Below, piece after piece: positions 1-8,808 of a DNA stretch of 64,000 nucleotides (the first letter of the stretch is position 1; each line of letters starts with the position of its first letter). Source of the stretch: Glaciimonas soli (GTDB lineage: Bacteria; Pseudomonadota; Gammaproteobacteria; Burkholderiales; Burkholderiaceae_D); assembly GCF_009497155.1 (NCBI RefSeq), contig NZ_WINI01000003.1:1-64000 (forward strand). The letters run 5' to 3'. A program made the position numbers and the translations under genes. Under the pieces are notes generated by a model. That model was given only the letters and a program-made list of their open reading frames with translations. It was not told where the DNA came from and searched no databases.

Positions 1-47
1 TACCTTCACTTCGCAGCTTACTTCGCGTCGTTTTTTGCAGAGGCCGA

Positions 48-76
48 ACTATAGCAACACGCCCTCAACACTGCAA
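48..76 (-). promoter_or_regulatory. Strong sigma-70 promoter reading out of the left edge
   Basis: On the minus strand a -35 box TTGCAG (71-76) is followed by a 17-bp spacer and a -10 box TATAGT (48-53). A GC-rich discriminator (TCGGCC) follows. This spacing and discriminator are typical of stable-RNA promoters in Burkholderiales. No open frame starts in the 47 bases left to the edge, so an rRNA or tRNA operon just outside the window is inferred, not seen. The -35 box lies about 34 bp past the bioC stop, so the RNA may also receive readthrough from bioC. Confidence 0.6.
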
Positions 77-109
77 GCTGTTTTATAAAATAATTTGAAA
101 TAAATGAAA

Positions 110-1048
110 TTATCTTTTTTTGCCTAAGTCCCACTGCACGATCGATTCGCCGCTGGCCGTTGTTTTGGCGGTCGGGCGAAACGCATGTCCATAGATGATT
201 TCAAACGTCAGCGCCAATTTGCCATCATTGCGGCGCGTCGCCTCTAACGCATCCAGCAATCGATGCCATCCGGCACGCCCCTGCAAACCTTTATTACGCG
301 TCGCCAAAGGATTGCCACCAAATGATCTCGCATCGGCCAGCAATTTCTCGGCGCTGTCATACGTCACCGTAATAACCTCCATATCCATTACTGGCGTTGC
401 AAAGCCTGCATTAACCAGCATATCGCCAAAATCATGCATATCAACAAACGGTAATACGTGCGGCGTATCATCCACTGCTGCGAATGCTGCCCGTAACTCT
501 TTAAAGGTATCCGGCCCAAAGCAGGAGAACATTAACAAGCCGTCGACACGTAATACACGACGCCATTCGGCAAACACACGATCCGGTTGCGGATGCCAGT
601 GCAAGGCAAGATTCGACCAGACCAAGTCGACCGCATCCCGTGCCAGAGGTAGTTGCGCAAAATCTCCGCAAATCAAATCAGATTCCAGACGGTTACTCTT
701 AATAGGTAACCATTTCTTAAGCAAACGATTAACTGATGACTGCGCCATCTGCTGCTGATCGCGCGCGGCGGCTAACATGGGAAAAGCACCGTCCATGCCA
801 ATTAACCTCGCCTCGGCAAAGCGCTGCTGCAATGTATATATATCTGCGCCGTCGCCGCAACCGGCATCAAGCACCTGTTGGGGCGCAATTTTTACCAGAG
901 CAAGGCGTTCGTGCATACGCGTTGATACTTCGCGTCGCATGAACTCTGATTCACGCACGCGTTCTGGCTGCGAAAACAATTGCCGGACGCGCTGAATATC
1001 TATAGGCGCGCTGAAATTATTGGAAGAGGATGATGTGGACATAGCCAT
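110..1048 (-). CDS. bioC: Malonyl-ACP O-methyltransferase BioC-like SAM methyltransferase
   Basis: Class I SAM-dependent methyltransferase of 312 residues. The SAM-binding glycine motif is VLDAGCGDGADI near residue 60, followed by a WSNLALHWHPQP segment near 145 that is characteristic of BioC, which methylates malonyl-ACP to prime pimeloyl synthesis for biotin. The protein is longer than E. coli BioC (about 250), with an insert after the glycine motif. A second in-frame ATG lies six bases inside the chosen start. It is divergent from comF, a pairing I recall from related betaproteobacteria. No other biotin gene is in the window, so a general methyltransferase role cannot be excluded. Confidence 0.82.
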   Translation of the reverse strand: MAMSTSSSSNNFSAPIDIQRVRQLFSQPERVRESEFMRREVSTRMHERLALVKIAPQQVLDAGCGDGADIYTLQQRFAEARLIGMDGAFPMLAAARDQQQMAQSSVNRLLKKWLPIKSNRLESDLICGDFAQLPLARDAVDLVWSNLALHWHPQPDRVFAEWRRVLRVDGLLMFSCFGPDTFKELRAAFAAVDDTPHVLPFVDMHDFGDMLVNAGFATPVMDMEVITVTYDSAEKLLADARSFGGNPLATRNKGLQGRAGWHRLLDALEATRRNDGKLALTFEIIYGHAFRPTAKTTASGESIVQWDLGKKR

Positions 1049-1107
1049 TAAAGTAGAAATCGGAGGGAGCGAAAATCGGCCTAGTTTACACCGATGTCCA
1101 ATCGAGG

Positions 1108-1914
1108 ATGCTGCATCACCATTACTCAGGGATGTTTACAAACATGTTTTCCCACATTCGCTATAGCGCACAACAACTTATCAGCAAGTTGGCTACCAGC
1201 ATGCCAACTTGCTGCGCGTTATGTGCGCAAATTGGCAGCCAGGTTATTTGCCGAGGCTGTCAGCAGCATTATTTTTTGCAACGAACGTCACGCTGCAAAC
1301 AATGCGCAAACCCACTCCCTATAATAGAGAGCGACGACGCGGGCGCAACTACGCTATGCGGCGATTGCTTGAAGCAAGCGCAGGCCTTTGACGCAACTAT
1401 CGTCGCAGTAGACTACGCCGCACCTGTCGATCATTTGGTTTTAGCATTAAAATTCGGTAGCCAATTAGCGTTGGCACCGGTTTTTGCGAGTGCTTTACGC
1501 GACGCATTACTGCAGCAGTCGGTGCAAACTGGAAAAATAGACAACTTACCTGATGTGCTGACCGCTGTCCCGCTTGGGCCTGACCGCTTAATTGAGCGTG
1601 GATACAATCAAGCATTAGAGATTGCCAAACCGTTATCACTATTACTAGGGGTTCCTTTGCAGCATACGTTAATCAAACGTATCCATGACACACAACAACA
1701 AGCGAAATTACATCCGGAAGAACGTCATCGCAATTTACGTAGCGCCTTCGTCATCCCATATCCTGCCGTGACTCAGATTCGCGGTCGTCATATTGGCGTA
1801 ATCGATGATGTGATGACGACGGGTGCCACTTTGAATGAAATTGCCCACACACTTAAGCGTTTTGGCGCCAGCCGGGTTACAAATTTTGTGTTCGCCAGAA
1901 CCTTGCCCAAATAA
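1108..1914 (+). CDS. comF: ComF family phosphoribosyltransferase
   Basis: Protein of up to 268 residues with the ComF layout. An N-terminal zinc-ribbon-like cluster of cysteine pairs (CALC, CRGC, CKQC, CGDC) precedes a type I phosphoribosyltransferase domain whose PRPP-binding loop reads VIDDVMTTGAT near residue 230. ComF proteins are linked to DNA uptake in competent bacteria, and in many others the substrate is unknown. The start is uncertain: ATGs at 1108, 1132 and 1144 are all possible and none has a good ribosome site. The stop codon TAA shares its last two bases with the inverted-repeat element that begins at 1913. Confidence 0.85.
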   Translation: MLHHHYSGMFTNMFSHIRYSAQQLISKLATSMPTCCALCAQIGSQVICRGCQQHYFLQRTSRCKQCANPLPIIESDDAGATTLCGDCLKQAQAFDATIVAVDYAAPVDHLVLALKFGSQLALAPVFASALRDALLQQSVQTGKIDNLPDVLTAVPLGPDRLIERGYNQALEIAKPLSLLLGVPLQHTLIKRIHDTQQQAKLHPEERHRNLRSAFVIPYPAVTQIRGRHIGVIDDVMTTGATLNEIAHTLKRFGASRVTNFVFARTLPK

Positions 1915-2015
1915 GTGTTTTCAAAAAACTGTTTAGACTAGGCGCTCCGACGAAGGTAGTACTTAAGTACGGCGAGGAGAAGCAACAACGTATAAACAGT
2001 TTTTTGAGAACACTT
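1913..2015. repeat. Inverted-repeat element, copy 1 (MITE-like)
   Basis: Arms of about 26 bp (1913-1938 and 1990-2015) pair with few mismatches; their cores are CAAAAAACTGTTTA and its complement. TA precedes and follows the arms. The interior carries CCGACGAAGGTAGTAC, which recurs in the copy at 30079 and in degraded form in other copies. The left end overlaps the comF stop codon and the right end lies just before the trmL ribosome site. See also 16886, 30079, 31789, 54841 and 54956. Confidence 0.85.
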
Positions 2016-2030
2016 AAAAGGAGAAATATT

Positions 2031-2513
2031 TTGTTTCACGTCGTACTGGTAGAACCTGAAATTCCACCCAACACCGGTAATATTATCCGGCTGTGCGCCA
2101 ACACTGGCGTGCAATTGCACTTGATTGAACCACTGGGCTTTCCATTGGATGATGCGAAAATGCGCCGTGCCGGGCTCGATTATCACGATTACGCCACTAT
2201 GCAAGTCCATACGAATTGGGCCGCGTTTATGGAGGCAATGGAAAAAACAGAGAATTTTGATCCGCACCGCATGTTCGCTATGACCACGCACGGCTCCACG
2301 CCATTTGCGGATATCGCATTTCACCCCGGCGACATTTTCGTCTTCGGCTCGGAAACGCGTGGGCTAGATCCAACATTGCGCGCATCATTTGCATCGTCAC
2401 AACGCATTCGCTTACCGATGCGCCCCGACAATCGCAGTTTGAATTTATCGAATACGGTAGCGATCGTGGTCTATGAAGCCTGGAGGCAAAATAGCTTTAT
2501 TGGCGGTGCTTAA
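2031..2513 (+). CDS. trmL: tRNA (cytidine/uridine-2'-O-)-methyltransferase TrmL
   Basis: SPOUT-family methyltransferase of 160 residues that 2'-O-methylates the wobble base (position 34) of leucine tRNAs. The N-terminal HVVLVEPEIPPNTGNIIR and the C-terminal trefoil-knot motifs GSETRGL and LPMRPDNRSLNLSN are diagnostic. The start is taken as TTG at 2031 because a good ribosome site (AAAGGAGA) sits seven bases upstream; a further in-frame TTG at 2004 lies inside the repeat arm. The repeat element ends one base before the ribosome site, so a stable hairpin directly abuts the initiation region. Confidence 0.93.
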   Translation: MFHVVLVEPEIPPNTGNIIRLCANTGVQLHLIEPLGFPLDDAKMRRAGLDYHDYATMQVHTNWAAFMEAMEKTENFDPHRMFAMTTHGSTPFADIAFHPGDIFVFGSETRGLDPTLRASFASSQRIRLPMRPDNRSLNLSNTVAIVVYEAWRQNSFIGGA

Positions 2514-2579
2514 CATCAGATTGCTATAATCAAAATCAACTTACGAAAACTTACTTTCCTACCGCATACAAGGATTTTT

Positions 2580-3056
2580 ATGTCAGCACGCATTTCAAGC
2601 ATTATTACTCTGACTTTATGCTCGCTCGCTTTAAGCACCTCTGCTTTTGCACATGAATACACATTGGGAGCGCTGAAAATCAGCCATCCTTATGCACGAG
2701 CAACCGTTCCCGGCCAACCTAGTGGAGCGGCTTATCTGACGATAGAAAACACGGGAAAAAATAATGACAAGCTGGTGAGCTTAAGCTCCGCCGTTGCTGA
2801 ATCAGCCGGGATTCATAGCATGAGCATGGATGGCAATGTCATGAGAATGCGGGAAAAAAACGATCTTGAGTTGAAACCATCAACAACTATCAGCATGAAA
2901 CCCGGGAATGGTTATCACATCATGCTGACGGGTTTAAAGAAACCATTGACTGCCGGGGAAACCTTCCCACTGACTTTGAACTTTAAAAATGCAGGGAAAA
3001 TTGAAGTTCAAGTCGATGTTGAAGGCTCGCAAGCACCGGCATCGCATCAACATTAA
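2580..3056 (+). CDS. Periplasmic copper chaperone PCu(A)C
   Basis: Secreted protein of 158 residues with a signal peptide (cleavage after SAFA near residue 24). The PCu(A)C (DUF461) fold carries the copper ligands: the IHSMSMDGNVMRM segment gives a histidine and methionines, and a second His-x-Met occurs in GYHIMLTG. The family delivers Cu(I) to the CuA or CuB sites of cytochrome oxidase. The C-terminus adds a short His tail. No oxidase genes are nearby. Its TAA stop overlaps the stop of rfaE2 on the other strand, so both ends share four bases. Confidence 0.9.
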   Translation: MSARISSIITLTLCSLALSTSAFAHEYTLGALKISHPYARATVPGQPSGAAYLTIENTGKNNDKLVSLSSAVAESAGIHSMSMDGNVMRMREKNDLELKPSTTISMKPGNGYHIMLTGLKKPLTAGETFPLTLNFKNAGKIEVQVDVEGSQAPASHQH

Positions 3057-3541
3057 CGTTGCTGACGTACTTTAGATAATAATTTGCTGGTCGAGCGATC
3101 ATGTTCAAACGCGATCGCGACGACCTTGCCGCCATAGGCTAACACTGCTTGTCCTTCAGGAATCTCGTCCATCTTGTAGTCGCCACCCTTCACATAGATA
3201 TCAGGCTGCCCCTCCTGCACCACGCCTAATGCAGTATCCTCGTCAAACTCCACCACCAGGCTCACCGCTTCCAATGCTGCCAATACCGCCATGCGATCAG
3301 CGCAAGTATTGATTGGTCTATCATCACCTTTACCCAAACGTTTGACTGATGCATCAGTATTCACCGCCACCACTAACGATGCACCTTGCGCACGGGCTTG
3401 CGCCAAATACGTCACATGACCACGATGCAAAATATCGAACACCCCGTTAGTCAATACTACGGGTTGCGGCAAGTTCGCCATGCGCGCTTTCAATTCCGCG
3501 CGCGGGCAAATTTTCTGTTCAAAGCTGACCATCTTCATCAA
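3053..3541 (-). CDS. rfaE2: D-glycero-beta-D-manno-heptose 1-phosphate adenylyltransferase
   Basis: Nucleotidyltransferase of 162 residues with the signature TNGVFDILHRGHVTYL (HxGH class) near residue 32 and a C-terminal DRSTSKLL that closes the ATP site. It corresponds to the C-terminal half of E. coli HldE, which makes ADP-heptose for the LPS inner core. Here it is a separate gene, as usual in betaproteobacteria where kinase and adenylyltransferase are split. The kinase is not in the window. In-frame ATGs lie at 3541, 3538 and 3532. A terminator between it and the upstream gene suggests independent transcription. Confidence 0.93.
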   Translation of the reverse strand: MMKMVSFEQKICPRAELKARMANLPQPVVLTNGVFDILHRGHVTYLAQARAQGASLVVAVNTDASVKRLGKGDDRPINTCADRMAVLAALEAVSLVVEFDEDTALGVVQEGQPDIYVKGGDYKMDEIPEGQAVLAYGGKVVAIAFEHDRSTSKLLSKVRQQR

Positions 3542-3549
3542 ACCCTCAT

Positions 3550-3578
3550 AAAAAAAGCCGCAACAAACTGCGGCTTTT
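3550..3578 (-). terminator. Rho-independent terminator of the diiron-protein gene
   Basis: A perfect 10-bp stem (AAAAGCCGCA with TGCGGCTTTT) and a 6-base loop is followed on the minus strand by a run of Ts. It lies 20 bp past the stop of the 3601-4461 gene and just before rfaE2. Confidence 0.88.
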
Positions 3579-3600
3579 GATTATCCAACCATCGATTTTG

Positions 3601-4461
3601 TTAAGCAGGCACAACAGGTGCTGTAGTTGCAGCCAGACGATTGACGATTTCTTTACGATAACGATTCAATTCTTGCACCGTCTCAAAGCTGCGCTCAAAC
3701 AGCAACGACATATTATGCAAAATCCGGTCAACAACTTTCTTTTCCCAGACACCATCAAATTTAATTTGATCATCCAACCAACGCTCCAGCCATTCAGGAT
3801 CGGGTAAGCGACTTTGTACGGTGTCATTCGGGAACAGTGATTGGTTTACATGCAAATTGGTAGGATGTAACGGCTTCTCAGTCCGACGCGCCGAAGCCAT
3901 TAATACGCCGATTTTGGCGAAAGCGGCAGAAGCACTATCACCTACTTCGTTTAACGCTTTTTTCATGTAGCGCAGATAGGCACCACCATGACGCGCCTCA
4001 TCCTGGCTGATCATTTTATAAATTTGCTTGATCACTGGCTCAGTGTGCCAATCGGAAGCACAGCGGTACCAATGATTGAGACGAATTTCGCCGCAAAAAT
4101 GCATCATCAGCGTTTCCAATGCCGGCGCTGGATCAAATTCAAAACGCACGTTATCGAGTTCTGCTTCAGTCGGCACCATCTCTGGGCGGAAGCGACGTAG
4201 ATATTCCATCAACACCAATGAATGCTTTTGCTCTTCAAAGAACCATACAGACATAAACGCGCAAAAATCACTGTCGCCGTGATTGTCACGCAAAAACATC
4301 TCAGTCGCAGGTAAAGCCGACCATTCAGTAATCGCATTCATTCGTATTGTTGTCGCCTGTTCATCTGTCAGCAGAGACGCGTCGAACTGATCCCACGGAA
4401 TATCGGTTTCCATGTTCCAACGGACTTGCTCAAGCGATTTAAACAATTCTGGATACAGCAT
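3601..4461 (-). CDS. Ferritin-like diiron protein
   Basis: Predicted helical diiron carboxylate protein of 286 residues. Two ExxH-type iron motifs are visible, FFEEQKHS near residue 75 and SQDEARHG near 150, with a further glutamate in CGEIRLNHWYR. This arrangement is that of the ferritin-like superfamily that includes acyl-ACP desaturases and oxygenases. The substrate is not known and I do not name one. Start MLYPELFKSLEQVRW is preferred over the longer in-frame reading because AAGG lies seven bases upstream. It is followed by a clear terminator, so it is probably monocistronic. Confidence 0.8.
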   Translation of the reverse strand: MLYPELFKSLEQVRWNMETDIPWDQFDASLLTDEQATTIRMNAITEWSALPATEMFLRDNHGDSDFCAFMSVWFFEEQKHSLVLMEYLRRFRPEMVPTEAELDNVRFEFDPAPALETLMMHFCGEIRLNHWYRCASDWHTEPVIKQIYKMISQDEARHGGAYLRYMKKALNEVGDSASAAFAKIGVLMASARRTEKPLHPTNLHVNQSLFPNDTVQSRLPDPEWLERWLDDQIKFDGVWEKKVVDRILHNMSLLFERSFETVQELNRYRKEIVNRLAATTAPVVPA

Positions 4462-4616
4462 ACATACCTTAAGAGTGAATGACGGGTTAAGCTGACATAT
4501 CAAGATAAATCAGAGTTAAGTCGGGATTTTACCAATTTTTTGATAAACGACCTATTTTGATACATTGTCATCGCATTTTATGCCGTGTATTACAGTTGAA
4601 AAAATAGATAAATAAT

Positions 4617-5351
4617 TTATTTTTTGACATTTCTTGTGCTGCTTGAACGCGCACCTGTTTTGCTTGCTGCCGCGCCAGACTTTACAGCCGATTTCACTGG
4701 CGATTTGCGCTTGGCTACAGGCGCAGCACGAGATGCAGATTTGCTAGGTTTCTTTACTGATTTAACTGCTGGCTTATCCTCTGCCTCGGCTGCCGTGGCC
4801 ATGGTTTTATCTGCTGCAACCACGCTGCCGACGACCTGCTTAAATTGACTCTGCAGCATATCCCACCACACATTCGCATTGGCAGCCGCCTGTTGCTCAG
4901 CATGAGCATCTTTGGTGGATGCTTGCTCAGCTTGTTCTGCAGCGGCAGGCGATGCAGGTGGCTCAGGTGTTTTCGTCGCCTCGGCAGGTTGACCAAATGA
5001 AAATGATGGTGTCATCCATGGAAAAGCTTCTGCGCCTTCTTTGGTTGCGGTTTGTCCGTCTACGGCATCCGGCACTTTCATCGCTCCCATTGCTTGCAAT
5101 GCTGACAATGTAGCGTTCTGCACTTCCAAAGCTTGTATTGTGGTGCGCAACATGTTCAGGTTCATGCTCAACCAACCTTCTACGGCTTTCAAATCCGTGA
5201 TTTTTTTATTAATTTCTTCTACCGATAAAGTCGGCACCACCATGCCGGGAACTCCCATATTGCTCCACATTTTTTTGATGAAATCGAGGCTGCCGCTCAT
5301 GGCATCGGCACTAGGAATGCCGGTCATATTTGGTATCGGTGAATTAATCAT
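4617..5351 (-). CDS. phaM: PhaM-like polyhydroxyalkanoate granule protein
   Basis: Protein of 244 residues with an N-terminal SLDFIKKMWSNMGVPG segment and a helix around residues 50-90, as in the PhaM family. The C-terminal third is rich in Lys, Ala and Ser (SVKKPSKSASRAAPVAKRK), the histone-H1-like tail that in Ralstonia PhaM binds DNA. PhaM activates PHB synthase and tethers granules to the nucleoid. The start at 5351 has the ribosome site AAGGAGATGTG. The gene follows the binding-protein gene by 14 bp, which may mean cotranscription, but no synthase or phasin is nearby. Confidence 0.75.
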   Translation of the reverse strand: MINSPIPNMTGIPSADAMSGSLDFIKKMWSNMGVPGMVVPTLSVEEINKKITDLKAVEGWLSMNLNMLRTTIQALEVQNATLSALQAMGAMKVPDAVDGQTATKEGAEAFPWMTPSFSFGQPAEATKTPEPPASPAAAEQAEQASTKDAHAEQQAAANANVWWDMLQSQFKQVVGSVVAADKTMATAAEAEDKPAVKSVKKPSKSASRAAPVAKRKSPVKSAVKSGAAASKTGARSSSTRNVKK

Positions 5352-5365
5352 CACATCTCCTTGTT

Positions 5366-6619
5366 TCAGTTTGGTCGTTGCATCTTGCAACTGGTCGGTA
5401 ACGCTGTGGTCGCAGAGGGGAAATAGCGCTCAGTTTTAAAACCGTAACCACTGCCTTCATTATCAAAACGAATGCCGCCATCACTTAATTTTTGCATCAC
5501 AGCGACATACAGCGGCTGTATCAACTGATGGTCACTGGCGCGCATCGTCGCGTCATGAAAACGACTCTTATATTGTGCGCCTTCCAGCGCTTTGGCGACA
5601 GCCACAGCATCAGTGCTGTGCGCTTTTTCGATAGCCGTCACTAGCATATCTACCATCACATCCATGCGCAAAAACAAATAATCGTCTTTAGGCTGCGGAT
5701 AGCGTACGCGGAAGTTGCGATAAAAAGCATCGCTTGCATCCCCGCCGACATTAGGATGCCATTCGGCGACGGCACGAACACTGCCAACGCCAGCATCACC
5801 AATCGCGGCTGGCGCACCTAAGCTATTCGCATAAAAAGTATAAAACTTAACATTGAGCCCGGCATCCTTCGCCGCCTTCACCAGCAACGTTAAATCATTT
5901 CCCCAGTTCCCCGTAATCACTGTATCGGCACCGCTGGCGCGAATTTTGGCGATATATGGCGCAAAATCTTTAACCTTGCCGACAGGATGAAGTTCATCTC
6001 CAGCGATCACGATGTCTGGCCGTGCCACCGCTAATTGTTGGCGCGCGGCCTTGGCAACCTGGCGTCCGAAACTGTAATCCTGGCCAATCAGATAAACCCG
6101 CTTGGCGCGGCTATCATTCTTAATCACCTGTACCAGCGCGTGCATACGCATGTCCGCATTCGCATCAAAACGGAAATGCCAGAAACTACATTGTTCATTA
6201 GTCAGTACAGGATCAACTGCGGAGTAATTCAGAAACAACACGCGATTATCCGGCATGCGCTGATTATGTTTATTCACTGCTTCTAACAGCGCGGCTGCCA
6301 CGGCAGAGCTATTGCCCTCCAATACAAAAGGAATGCGTTGATCCGTCAGTTTTTTAAACTGTTGCAACGCATCCTCAACCCCTTGCATGCTATCGAACAC
6401 TACCAGTTCCAGTGGATGACGGCCATCGGGCAACTTGACGCCACCTCGCGCATTGACTTGCTCAATCGCGAAACGCAAATTGTTTTCAACCGATACACCT
6501 GCATTAGCAAAAGCGCCAGACATTCCTTCTATCATGCCAAGACGAATTGGTTCAGCAGCCTGAACCACACTGGCAACCAGACACATCAGTAAAACTAAAA
6601 GGATTTTTCGACAGTGCAT
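5366..6619 (-). CDS. Branched-chain amino-acid type ABC transporter substrate-binding protein
   Basis: Periplasmic binding protein of 417 residues with a signal peptide ending VVQA-AEP near residue 22. The type I periplasmic-binding fold of the LivJ/LivK group is indicated by RLGMIEGMSGAFANAG at the mature N-terminus and by VYLIGQDYSFGRQVAKAA and DTVITGNWGNDLTLLVKAA further on. No permease or ATPase genes adjoin, so it is an orphan receptor whose ligand (amino acid, amide or aromatic compound) cannot be told from sequence. It ends 14 bp before phaM. Confidence 0.87.
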   Translation of the reverse strand: MHCRKILLVLLMCLVASVVQAAEPIRLGMIEGMSGAFANAGVSVENNLRFAIEQVNARGGVKLPDGRHPLELVVFDSMQGVEDALQQFKKLTDQRIPFVLEGNSSAVAAALLEAVNKHNQRMPDNRVLFLNYSAVDPVLTNEQCSFWHFRFDANADMRMHALVQVIKNDSRAKRVYLIGQDYSFGRQVAKAARQQLAVARPDIVIAGDELHPVGKVKDFAPYIAKIRASGADTVITGNWGNDLTLLVKAAKDAGLNVKFYTFYANSLGAPAAIGDAGVGSVRAVAEWHPNVGGDASDAFYRNFRVRYPQPKDDYLFLRMDVMVDMLVTAIEKAHSTDAVAVAKALEGAQYKSRFHDATMRASDHQLIQPLYVAVMQKLSDGGIRFDNEGSGYGFKTERYFPSATTALPTSCKMQRPN

Positions 6620-6759
6620 TGGGATACCATGAAAATAGATAAAGTTTTGCTATTTTACGTCGACAGATAATCATTAACCAACGTTTAAATCACTTCAAAC
6701 ATATGGCCCAAACGGCGTTGCGCAGGACAAATCCCGGCCTATACGTTTACACTACGCAC

Positions 6760-7983
6760 ATGACGACGGCATCTGCACCAACTCCATTATCAACACGCTC
6801 CCCAAAAACAGCCAATAAGGCATCACGCCGCTGGCTGCTATTGCTGTTATTGCTACTCTCGATAATTCTGCACGTACTCTTTATCAGCTGGAGCAGCCGC
6901 AATCTCGGCATTCCGGAGTCTACACAACCTAAGACGACGGTAATTACTGCTAATTTAGAACCGCTACCGCCGGTGACTAAACCAGTAATGGCGCCAGAGC
7001 CTATAGAACCAACGCCTGCTCCTAAACCAACGCCAGTAACACGCAAGCCAAAGGTTGTAGCCAAAACGACGCCGATTGAAAAACCGGTCGAGGCAACGCC
7101 GCCAGTCACTGAAACGGTCACGCCCATAGACACCGACAATACTGTGACATATGCACCAATGATATCGTCGCTGGATACCACAGATAAGGCTGAGGTCGTC
7201 CCCGACGCAGGTCCAGCAGGAAATGGGACTACCGAAGCTGCGGCCAATACCGCTGCCAAAGAAGAAAAAACAGCTCCGGTACCGCTACCGCCGCCACCGG
7301 CCGCCATTCACTACGAAACCGCACCACCACCACCAGCTGAACTAAAATACGACGTCCGGGCATTAAACAAAGGTCAAACCTATTATGGCAGCGGCAAAAT
7401 TACCTGGCAAACAGACGGCCATAGTTACACGATCAATGGTCAAGCCGGCGCCCTATTTATCACTGCGTTAGACTTCAAAAGTGAAGGAGAGCTGAACTAC
7501 TACGGCGTTTCGCCTATCCTCTACACTGAGAAAAAATTTCGCAAGTCGGCTACCAACACGCACTTCCACCGTGAACGAAATCAAATCACATTTTCCGCTT
7601 CCACCAACAGTTACCCACGTACCGGCGGCGAACAAGATCGTGCCAGCATCGTCTGGCAATTGGCCAGCATAGGACGTGGTGACCCCTCAAAATTTATCGC
7701 CGGCGCAGTGATAGACTTGTTCGTCGCCGGGACAACTGATGCGGATACCTGGCGCTTCCAGATTGCAGGTGAAGAGCCTGTTACGGTTGGTATCGGCACT
7801 GTTAACGCCTGGCATATCGTGCGAATACCGCAACCGGGCTCGCATGAGCAAAAACTCGATATCTGGCTGGCGCCCGATGATCAATGGTACCCCGTGAAAT
7901 TGCTGTTTACTGAAACCAGTGGTGACTGGCTAGAGATGTCCCTCTCCAAACTGATTCCAACTGCGCAGCCACCTCAACCGTAG
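6760..7983 (+). CDS. DUF3108 protein with TonB-like proline-rich linker
   Basis: About 407 residues. A Lys/Arg stretch and a single Leu-rich membrane segment (RRWLLLLLLLLS) are followed by a proline/threonine/lysine-rich linker of some 130 residues like that of TonB. The C-terminal 190 residues form a DUF3108 domain (YYGSGKITWQTDGHSYTING, GGEQDRASIVWQL). The domain is probably periplasmic and anchored by the N-terminal helix; function is unknown. An ATG at 6703 extends the frame by 19 residues, and neither start has a clear ribosome site. First gene of the rightward run ending with the nitronate monooxygenase. Confidence 0.8.
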   Translation: MTTASAPTPLSTRSPKTANKASRRWLLLLLLLLSIILHVLFISWSSRNLGIPESTQPKTTVITANLEPLPPVTKPVMAPEPIEPTPAPKPTPVTRKPKVVAKTTPIEKPVEATPPVTETVTPIDTDNTVTYAPMISSLDTTDKAEVVPDAGPAGNGTTEAAANTAAKEEKTAPVPLPPPPAAIHYETAPPPPAELKYDVRALNKGQTYYGSGKITWQTDGHSYTINGQAGALFITALDFKSEGELNYYGVSPILYTEKKFRKSATNTHFHRERNQITFSASTNSYPRTGGEQDRASIVWQLASIGRGDPSKFIAGAVIDLFVAGTTDADTWRFQIAGEEPVTVGIGTVNAWHIVRIPQPGSHEQKLDIWLAPDDQWYPVKLLFTETSGDWLEMSLSKLIPTAQPPQP

Positions 7984-8009
7984 TTACACAGTTGCCTGAG
8001 AAAGACCGC

Positions 8010-8789
8010 ATGACAAAAATACCCGTTTCATTTCAGCACTTTGCCGTCCACTGCATCATTGCGCTCATACTCGGCACAAATATGAGCCATGCATACGCAA
8101 CTGACAGCGATCATCCTGTCATCAAACGCAAATTTGATGTGCCTCCATCTGCGGAATTAAGTTACACCATCAGAGCCAGACAAAGCGGCTTTTCATTGAG
8201 CGGCGATGCCTTGGTGAAATGGCGTACCGACGGCAAACAATTTGATATCGAAGCGGCCACCAACGCGATGATATTTGGGAAAATCCTGGAAGCAAAAAGC
8301 GAAGGCAGCATTGATGATTTTGGTTTGGCCCCTTCGCAATTTATGGATAAGCGCATTCGCAAAGCAGCCACTATCACTACCTTCAATCGTGATGCAAATA
8401 GCAAGAACGATGGCACCATTACTTTTTCCGATTCGGACAACACTTATCCACTCAAAGGCGGAGAGCAAGATCGTACCAGCATCGCCTGGCAGTTGAGTGC
8501 ACTTGCGCGCGCCTCGCCACAGCAATTCAAACCCGGTTCAGAATGGGAATTTTTCGTTGCTGGCCAACGCGATGCGGAAGCATGGACTTTCACCGTTGTG
8601 AATCGGGAAAAAATTAGCACCGGTATCGGTGAAATCAATGCCGTGCATTTGATCAAAACACCTGATGCAAAACAGCAGAAACTGGAGATCTGGTTAGCGC
8701 CATCATTAAAATGGTATCCAATCCGTTTACGCTTCACCGATCCGAATAACGACTTCATTGATCAGACTTTAGATAAAATCAGTCAATAA
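8010..8789 (+). CDS. DUF3108 protein, secreted paralogue of the preceding gene
   Basis: Protein of 259 residues with a signal peptide (cleavage near SHAYA, residue 30) and one DUF3108 domain. It is a tandem paralogue of the upstream protein's C-terminal domain: both share the order GGEQDR-(T/A)SI-WQL, FVAG, GTVNAW or GEINAV, and WLAP with a following WYP. It lacks the membrane anchor and proline linker. It starts 26 bp after its neighbour, with GAGAAAG upstream of the ATG. Family function is unknown. Confidence 0.82.
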   Translation: MTKIPVSFQHFAVHCIIALILGTNMSHAYATDSDHPVIKRKFDVPPSAELSYTIRARQSGFSLSGDALVKWRTDGKQFDIEAATNAMIFGKILEAKSEGSIDDFGLAPSQFMDKRIRKAATITTFNRDANSKNDGTITFSDSDNTYPLKGGEQDRTSIAWQLSALARASPQQFKPGSEWEFFVAGQRDAEAWTFTVVNREKISTGIGEINAVHLIKTPDAKQQKLEIWLAPSLKWYPIRLRFTDPNNDFIDQTLDKISQ

Positions 8790-8808
8790 CTTAATCACCT
8801 TCATCACT

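Noticed and set aside
6747-7307. Gly/Val/Ser-rich frame antisense to the proline-rich linker
   Set aside because: Direct result of reading proline and threonine codons backwards.
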